Part shown: one piece after another, positions 6,597 through 11,417 of the stretch
How positions within the stretch are numbered: position 1 is the first letter of the stretch
Layout of the letters: the number at the start of each line of letters is the position of its first letter
Source of the DNA: Selenomonas sp.
GTDB taxonomy: Bacteria > Bacillota_C > Negativicutes > Selenomonadales > Selenomonadaceae
Reading direction: 5' to 3'
DNA length: 13,897 bases
Assembly: GCA_017940705.1 (NCBI GenBank)
Contig: JAGAYB010000276.1
Span: 1 to 13,897 of the forward strand
Position numbers and translations under genes: made by a program
Notes under the pieces: generated by a model
Databases searched by the model: none
Told to the model about the DNA's origin: nothing
Seen by the model: only the letters and a program-made list of their open reading frames with translations

Positions 6597-7871
6597 ATGA
6601 ATATACTGGTAATCGGCAGTGGCGGACGGGAGCATACGCTGGTCTGGAAACTTTCCCAGTCCCCAAAAACCGACAGGCTTTATGCCCTGCCGGGCAATCC
6701 CGGCATGTCTGATAAAGCGATGTGCGTGGATGGCATCGGGATAACGGACAATCAGGCCATTGTGGAATTTGCCCTGCGCCATCATATTGACCTGGTGGTG
6801 GTGGGGCCGGAAGTTCCGCTGACCAACGGTCTGGTGGATGCCGTGGAAGCGGCAGGCATCAGAGCCTTTGGCCCGTCAAAGGCCGCAGCTCAAATCGAAG
6901 GTTCAAAAGCTTTTTCCAAGGCATTGATGAAAAAATACCATATCCCCACGGCAAAGTACGAAGTGTTCACCGAGGCAGATAAGGCCCGGGAGTACATTCG
7001 GCAGGAGGGGGCGCCGATTGTCATTAAGGCAGATGGGCTGGCCGCCGGCAAAGGCGTGGTGGTAGCGATGACTGAGGATGAGGCGCTGGCAGCCATCAGC
7101 GACATTATGGAAGACCGGGAATTTGGCACCGCCGGCAGCCGGGTGGTTATCGAAGAATTTATGGCGGGGGAGGAAGCATCCCTGCTCTGTTTTACAGATG
7201 GCAAAACTATTTGCCCCATGATAAGCTCGCAGGATCACAAGCGAGCTTATGACGGCGATAAGGGGCCTAATACCGGCGGTATGGGCACTTATGCACCGGC
7301 ACCGGTCATGACAGAACAGTTGTTAAATGAAACCTATGCCAAAATCCTGCTGCCGACGATAAACGCGATGGCTCAGGAGGGGAAGCCCTATAAGGGATGT
7401 TTGTATGCCGGCCTGATGATTACGGCAGATGGCCCCAAGGTGGTGGAGTTTAACGCCCGGTTTGGCGACCCGGAAACGCAGGTGGTACTGCCCCTGCTGG
7501 AAAGTGATTTGGTGGAGATTATGACTGCCTGCTGTGATGGCACGCTGGCAGAACAGAAAATCAGCTGGAGCAAAGATGCCGCTGTTTGTGTGGTCATGGC
7601 CGCCGGCGGCTATCCGAAAGATTATCATAAAGGCGATAAGATTACGGGACTGGCGGAAGCAAAAGCAGACGGCAGTCTGGTGTTCCATGCCGGAACCGCG
7701 CAGAAAGGCGCGGATATCGTCACTAACGGCGGACGTGTCCTGGGCGTGGTGGCCAAGGCTGCTGATGTCCGTGCCGCTGTGAATAAAGCTTATCATGGCG
7801 TTGCGAAAATTTCCTTTAAGGACGCGTTCTACCGCAAGGATATTGCACATAAGGCATTGAACCGCCAGTAA
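6597..7871 (+). CDS. purD: GAR synthetase (PurD)
   Basis: PurD ligates glycine to phosphoribosylamine with ATP. The 424-residue product is a full-length ATP-grasp enzyme. It has GSGGREH (7-13), GPEVPLTNGLVD (70-81), the ATP-binding IKADGLAAGKGV (143-154), QDHKRAYDGDKGPNTGGMG (212-230) and the metal-binding EFNARFGDPETQ (284-295). GAGG (6585-6588) lies 8 bases before the ATG and directly follows the purH stop. It is the last gene of the pur run. It supplies the substrate of PurN, so genes for early and late steps are mixed in the operon. Confidence 0.97.
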   Translation: MNILVIGSGGREHTLVWKLSQSPKTDRLYALPGNPGMSDKAMCVDGIGITDNQAIVEFALRHHIDLVVVGPEVPLTNGLVDAVEAAGIRAFGPSKAAAQIEGSKAFSKALMKKYHIPTAKYEVFTEADKAREYIRQEGAPIVIKADGLAAGKGVVVAMTEDEALAAISDIMEDREFGTAGSRVVIEEFMAGEEASLLCFTDGKTICPMISSQDHKRAYDGDKGPNTGGMGTYAPAPVMTEQLLNETYAKILLPTINAMAQEGKPYKGCLYAGLMITADGPKVVEFNARFGDPETQVVLPLLESDLVEIMTACCDGTLAEQKISWSKDAAVCVVMAAGGYPKDYHKGDKITGLAEAKADGSLVFHAGTAQKGADIVTNGGRVLGVVAKAADVRAAVNKAYHGVAKISFKDAFYRKDIAHKALNRQ

Positions 7872-7877
7872 GGCGTG

Positions 7878-7901
7878 TTTTTCCATGAATACATGGAAAA
7901 A
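7878..7901. promoter_or_regulatory. Perfect palindrome, likely operator upstream of the symporter promoter
   Basis: TTTTTCCATG (7878-7887) and CATGGAAAAA (7892-7901) are perfect 10-bp arms around AATA. The palindrome begins 7 bases after the purD stop and ends 2 bases before the -35 box of the symporter promoter. No U run follows the 3' arm in either direction, so a terminator is unlikely. A further ACATGG half-site lies at 7915-7920 inside the promoter spacer, exactly 24 bases after the one at 7891-7896. This points to a dimeric DNA-binding regulator, although an mRNA 3'-end hairpin for purD is also possible. Confidence 0.5.
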
Positions 7902-7903
7902 TA

Positions 7904-7932
7904 TTTACAATATTACATGGGTTTATTATAAT
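7904..7932 (+). promoter_or_regulatory. Promoter of the AGCS symporter gene
   Basis: TTTACA (7904-7909) and TATAAT (7927-7932) are separated by exactly 17 bases, a near-perfect housekeeping promoter. Transcription should start near 7939. Only 15 bases separate the end of the downstream terminator U run from the symporter ATG, so no promoter fits between them. The gene must be transcribed through that terminator. Confidence 0.75.
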
Positions 7933-7954
7933 ATTAGACATGAAGTCGATAACG

Positions 7955-7994
7955 GACACCCTTCTGTTTTCGGGCAGAAGGATGTCTTTTTTTT
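7955..7994 (+). terminator. Intrinsic terminator after purD, in the symporter leader (possible attenuator)
   Basis: GACACCCTTCTG (7955-7966) pairs with CAGAAGGATGTC (7975-7986), with one C/A mismatch, around TTTTCGGG; eight T follow (7987-7994). It would end the pur operon transcript. It also lies about 16 bases into the transcript from the promoter at 7904-7932, and its U run stops just before the ribosome site AAGGGA (7995-8000). It therefore acts in the leader of the symporter gene, as a transcription attenuator or at least a throttle. I saw no strong antiterminator alternative. Confidence 0.88.
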
Positions 7995-8009
7995 AAGGGA
8001 TGTGTATAT

Positions 8010-9428
8010 ATGGATTTTGCAAAGTTAATGGCCGATGTAAATAATTTTGTCTGGGGGCCGATAATGCTGGCTCTGCTGGTGGGGACAGGTATTTTTCTCA
8101 CTCTGCGGTTGAAGTTTTTGCCATGGATAAACTTATGTTATGCGATACGGATGATTTTCCGGCATAAGTCTGGTCATGAGGGGGATATTTCTCCGTTTCA
8201 GTCGCTGATGACAGCTCTGTCGGCAACGGTGGGTACAGGTAATATTGTGGGCGTGGCCACGGCTATGGTTTTGGGCGGCCCCGGAGCACTGGTCTGGATG
8301 TGGATAAGCGCGGCTTTCGGTATGTCAACCAAGTACGGCGAGTCTGTACTGGCCGTGAAATATCGGGAGACCAATGCCGTGGGGGAAATGTCCGGCGGCC
8401 CTATGTATGCCATGAAAAACGGCATTAAGAACAAATATATTGGCCGTATGCTGGCATTCCTCTTCGCCCTGTTTGTGGTGCTGTCCTCTTTTGGCATCGG
8501 CAATATGACGCAGGCAAATTCCATTGCCGCGGCGCTGTCGACAAGCTATGCAGTGCCGTCATGGCTCACGGGGGCTGTAATCGCTGCCGCTGCCCTGATG
8601 GTGCTGATTCGCGGCATCCGCAGCATCGGCAAGGTTTCCAGCGTTGTGGTGCCGGGGATGGCTGCCTTCTACTTCATCACTGCTGCTATCGTGATAGTAG
8701 TCAACTATGAAGCGGTACTGCCGGGTATCATGGAAATGTTCCGCATGGCCTTTTCCTTTGATTCGGTGGCCGGTGGTGTGGGCGGCTCCATTGTGGCCTC
8801 CATGCTCACCTCCATGCGCTGGGGCGTAGCCCGCGGCGTGTTCTCCAATGAGGCCGGCCTGGGGTCAGCACCTATCGCCGCTGCCGCAGCCCAGACTGAC
8901 CATGCTTCACGGCAGGGGTATGTCAACATGACGGGAACCTTCTTTGACACGATGATTGTCTGCATGCTGACAGGTCTGGTCATCGCCTCTTCCGGCATGC
9001 TGGGCATGGTTAATCCCGAAACAGGGGAACTGCTGTCAGGCGCAGAGCTGACCATTGCCGCTTTCAGTACGGTGTTTGGCGAATACGGCAAGCTGATTAT
9101 CTCGATTTCCCTGAGCCTGTTTGCTTTTTCCACCATTCTGGGCTGGGAATATTACGGCGAAAAGGCCTTGGAGTATCTGATAAAAAAACGCCCGGTCATT
9201 ATGGGCTACCGCGTGATTTTCAGCTTGGTGACCTTTGTGGGAGCCACGACGGCCTTGGAAGTCGTCTGGAATTTTTCTGATACCATGAACGGGTTAATGG
9301 CCATTCCTAACCTTATCTGCCTGCTCATTTTGAACAAGGATATTGCTGATGAATGTTTTGCATTCCAGCGTGATGTGGTGGTCAAGGAAAAGCAGGGCGA
9401 AGTTGTGGATATGGCCTGCGATGAATAA
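8010..9428 (+). CDS. Sodium:alanine/glycine symporter (AGCS family)
   Basis: This 472-residue inner-membrane protein has the features of the AGCS (alanine or glycine:cation symporter) family. The N-terminal region includes SATVGTGNIVGVATA (71-85), with the family signature GGPGALVWMW at 89-98. EMSGGPMYAM lies at 126-135 and the highly conserved VFSNEAGLGSAPIA at 277-290. About ten to eleven hydrophobic segments are visible and length is normal. It imports alanine, glycine or a related small amino acid with sodium or protons; the exact substrate cannot be read by eye. AAGGGA (7995-8000) precedes the ATG by 9 bases. It stands alone between two terminators. It lies next to purD, which consumes glycine, so a glycine-supply role is conceivable but unproven. 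The C-terminal 25 residues are polar and cytosolic. Confidence 0.93.
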   Translation: MDFAKLMADVNNFVWGPIMLALLVGTGIFLTLRLKFLPWINLCYAIRMIFRHKSGHEGDISPFQSLMTALSATVGTGNIVGVATAMVLGGPGALVWMWISAAFGMSTKYGESVLAVKYRETNAVGEMSGGPMYAMKNGIKNKYIGRMLAFLFALFVVLSSFGIGNMTQANSIAAALSTSYAVPSWLTGAVIAAAALMVLIRGIRSIGKVSSVVVPGMAAFYFITAAIVIVVNYEAVLPGIMEMFRMAFSFDSVAGGVGGSIVASMLTSMRWGVARGVFSNEAGLGSAPIAAAAAQTDHASRQGYVNMTGTFFDTMIVCMLTGLVIASSGMLGMVNPETGELLSGAELTIAAFSTVFGEYGKLIISISLSLFAFSTILGWEYYGEKALEYLIKKRPVIMGYRVIFSLVTFVGATTALEVVWNFSDTMNGLMAIPNLICLLILNKDIADECFAFQRDVVVKEKQGEVVDMACDE

Positions 9429-9438
9429 GACTGGTACT

Positions 9439-9485
9439 AAAAAAGTGAGGGATTCTGCCTGAATGGCAGCATCCCTCACTTTTTT
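9439..9485 (+). terminator. Strong intrinsic terminator after the symporter gene
   Basis: Positions 9439-9459 pair with 9465-9485, with one T/C mismatch, around a TGAAT loop. The GC-rich core is GTGAGGGAT with ATCCCTCAC, capped by CTGCC/GGCAG. Matching A and T runs at the base provide a U tract for rightward transcription. It separates the symporter gene from the two-partner secretion genes. Confidence 0.92.
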
Positions 9486-9490
9486 ACAGG

Positions 9491-9513
9491 CAGAATTTTT
9501 CTAGCGAATTCTG
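9491..9513. repeat. Inverted repeat at the head of the tps region
   Basis: CAGAATT (9491-9497) and AATTCTG (9507-9513) form perfect 7-bp arms around 9 bases. It lies between the upstream terminator and the AT-rich probable promoter of the secretion genes, so it may be an operator. The left arm is also complementary to part of the terminator hairpin before it. Confidence 0.4.
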
Positions 9514-9524
9514 AATAATTATAT

Positions 9525-9530
9525 TATAAT
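9525..9530 (+). promoter_or_regulatory. Candidate -10 box for the two-partner secretion genes
   Basis: TATAAT (9525-9530) sits in a very AT-rich stretch (about 9514-9555) after a strong terminator, where a promoter is needed. I see no good -35 box at the right distance, so an activator may be required. A second, weaker TATAGT lies at 9548-9553. Only the general location is reasonably supported. Confidence 0.35.
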
Positions 9531-9580
9531 ATATATAACAAATAGTGTATAGTTTGCTTTTTTCATTGGTGGGAAAGCTG

Positions 9581-9622
9581 ATGAAAGAAATTTTTGAGCA
9601 TAGATGGGAGCAATATGAATGA
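9581..9622 (+). CDS. Candidate 13-residue leader peptide overlapping tpsB
   Basis: A short frame, MKEIFEHRWEQYE, starts at ATG 9581 after a plausible ribosome site (GGTGGGA, 9568-9574, 6 bases upstream). It ends in TGA at 9620-9622. The stop overlaps the ATG of the transporter gene (9619-9621) as ATGA, the usual arrangement for translational coupling. The transporter has its own GGGAG (9606-9610) inside this frame. The small ORF could serve to load ribosomes onto tpsB. Chance cannot be excluded for so short a frame. Confidence 0.4.
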   Translation: MKEIFEHRWEQYE

Positions 9623-11280
9623 AAAGGTATGATGCTTATACTTTTTTTGTGGCTATTGTGCTGGGCTTAATGGGAACAGGGCAGAGTCTGACTGAAGCCG
9701 CTGTCAATCCTACAGATGTTTCCGGCATACAGATGGAACGTGACCGCAGGGATATGGAACGGGAACAAGTGCGCGAGCAGATTGCTGAGGATGAAGCTAC
9801 CAAAAATTCTCAGGTGGAGCAGGGCGAAACTTCCTCCACTGAGAACGCCGATACAGAAATTCATTTTGAATTGAAACGGGTGGAGTGGAATCCCTCGGCG
9901 ATTCTTACGCAGGAGGAACTGCAAGCGGTTACGGATGCGTATATTGGACGGCAGATTACGGCGAAAGACCTGTTGGAGATGACCGATAAAATCACGGCAT
10001 TGTATCGCGAGAAAGGCTATATGACCTGCGGTGCTGTGCTGAATCGGCGGATTCATGACGGTGTGGCGAAAATCCGGCTCGTAGAAGGCCGGACGGAGGA
10101 GATTTCGGTAAGCGGAAATAGCAGTACCAGAGAAGATTACATAACGGGGCGTCTGGGACTGAAGCCGGGAGAGATTGCCAATATCAATAAGCTGAACAAT
10201 GATTTGCGCTGGTTTCATGGAACCAATGATATTCAGCTGCGAGTGCTGATAAAACCCGGATCTAAGGAAGGGACAACAGATTATGAAATCATTGCTTTTG
10301 AGCCGCAAAATCAGACGGTGACTCTTTACACGGATAATGACGGCTATGAAAACAGCGGCCGCTGGCGGCAAGGTGTTTTCTACACTGTGAGAAGCCTGTC
10401 AGGCTATCGTGATGCTTTGCGTGCCAGTTTCATTCGCAGTCAGGGCACCAAGTCCTGGGCTATAGGCTATAGTTTCCCCCTCTCACGCCGGGGCATGCGG
10501 CTGGACCTTAATTATTCAGGAAATAAAACTCAGGTAACCAGCGGTGGTGAGCTGAAAGCCTTGGGCGTGCGGGGGAAAGCACAATCATTTTCACTTACCT
10601 GGCGGATACCATTCAATATAACCAAACATTCGCGTCATGAGACAGGCATACAATACGTCTATCAGAAGTCAAAGACGGAATTGGAGAATATCACACCGAT
10701 GCAGGTCTGGACGGATGACAAGATTAGCCGCGTCATTCCCTATGTGTCCTTTACGCATTATGGGGATTCCAGCGTGTTCTATCACAAACATTCCTTTGTG
10801 CTGGCGAAGCGCCGCGATATTGACGGGAAGTCTGATTCAGCCAATCTCTATCGGCTCAGTTCCTTCTGGCAGAAACGCTATAACGGTGGACAGTTCTGGC
10901 AGGCCCGGCTGGACGGACAGTGGAGTTCAAGTGATTATCTGGCTTCATCAGATCGCTTCTTCATTGGTGGTGTGAACAGCGTTCGTGGTTATGAAGAAGG
11001 CTTTATTGGCGGTATAAAAGGCATGACCGCAAATCTGGAGTATCATATTCCGCTGGATAAGACCAGACACTATTTTTTCTTCCCGTTTTTTGACTGGGGG
11101 ACGATAAACGGCGAAGTAGGAATGGAACATAAGACGCTCATGAGCGCCGGAATGGGAATGGAAGCAAGGTACAAGAATATTTATGGTACACTTACAATCG
11201 GGTTCCCTTTAAAGAAAGACTTTTATGGGAACACTGTGGACAGCTCACGAATAGATTTTTCTATGTCGGCCACTTTTTAA
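9619..11280 (+). CDS. Two-partner secretion outer-membrane transporter (TpsB, ShlB/FhaC family)
   Basis: This 553-residue protein should form the outer-membrane pore for the exoprotein encoded next. It has a Sec signal peptide (about residues 1-28, hydrophobic FFVAIVLGLMG). A very charged helical stretch (38-60) and a polar linker follow. Two POTRA domains (about 80-157 and 158-230) precede a C-terminal 16-strand-type barrel. The barrel carries the loop-6 motif VRGY at 455-458, within FFIGGVNSVRGYEEG, and FFDWG (490-494), both characteristic of FhaC-type transporters. It ends in SATF, a terminal phenylalanine as expected for barrel assembly. GGGAG lies 8 bases before the ATG. Length is normal (about 550-590). 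The presence of such a protein argues for a diderm host. Confidence 0.92.
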   Translation: MKRYDAYTFFVAIVLGLMGTGQSLTEAAVNPTDVSGIQMERDRRDMEREQVREQIAEDEATKNSQVEQGETSSTENADTEIHFELKRVEWNPSAILTQEELQAVTDAYIGRQITAKDLLEMTDKITALYREKGYMTCGAVLNRRIHDGVAKIRLVEGRTEEISVSGNSSTREDYITGRLGLKPGEIANINKLNNDLRWFHGTNDIQLRVLIKPGSKEGTTDYEIIAFEPQNQTVTLYTDNDGYENSGRWRQGVFYTVRSLSGYRDALRASFIRSQGTKSWAIGYSFPLSRRGMRLDLNYSGNKTQVTSGGELKALGVRGKAQSFSLTWRIPFNITKHSRHETGIQYVYQKSKTELENITPMQVWTDDKISRVIPYVSFTHYGDSSVFYHKHSFVLAKRRDIDGKSDSANLYRLSSFWQKRYNGGQFWQARLDGQWSSSDYLASSDRFFIGGVNSVRGYEEGFIGGIKGMTANLEYHIPLDKTRHYFFFPFFDWGTINGEVGMEHKTLMSAGMGMEARYKNIYGTLTIGFPLKKDFYGNTVDSSRIDFSMSATF

Positions 11281-11417
11281 CTTTTTTACTCAAGTATGGG
11301 AAAAAAGCAGTCGATAAATATTTAGAGAGGAATCATATATCGTGAAATTTTATGCCGGATGGGAGATTTTTTGCCGACATTGATACATGGATGAATATAA
11401 GGAAGCAGGTGTATACC
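11281..11417 (+). other. tpsB-tpsA intergenic region
   Basis: This 137-base gap contains a weak AT-only inverted repeat, CTTTTTT (11281-11287) with AAAAAAG (11301-11307), but no convincing terminator or promoter. The two genes are therefore probably cotranscribed. A ribosome-site-like GAGAGG (11325-11330) precedes a 13-residue frame opening with GTG at 11342. AAGGAAGCAGG (11399-11409) serves the exoprotein start at 11418. Confidence 0.5.
11342..11383 (+). CDS. Weak candidate small ORF upstream of tpsA
   Basis: GTG at 11342 opens MKFYAGWEIFCRH, ending in TGA at 11381-11383. GAGAGG (11325-11330) lies 11 bases upstream and has no other well-spaced start codon nearby; the ATG at 11352, in frame with tpsA, is 21 bases away. 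Like the small frame before tpsB it has 13 codons, though the sequences are not clearly related. It may be chance. Confidence 0.25.
   Translation: MKFYAGWEIFCRH

Noticed and set aside
6560..6620. Frameshift or assembly error truncating purH
   Set aside because: The next gene, purD, starts 12 bases later and is intact. No transformylase-like sequence appears in any frame around the junction.
7872..8009. Glycine riboswitch controlling the AGCS symporter
   Set aside because: AGCS genes are often under glycine riboswitches, but the leader after the promoter is only about 70 bases and lacks the aptamer core. Only the terminator hairpin is present.
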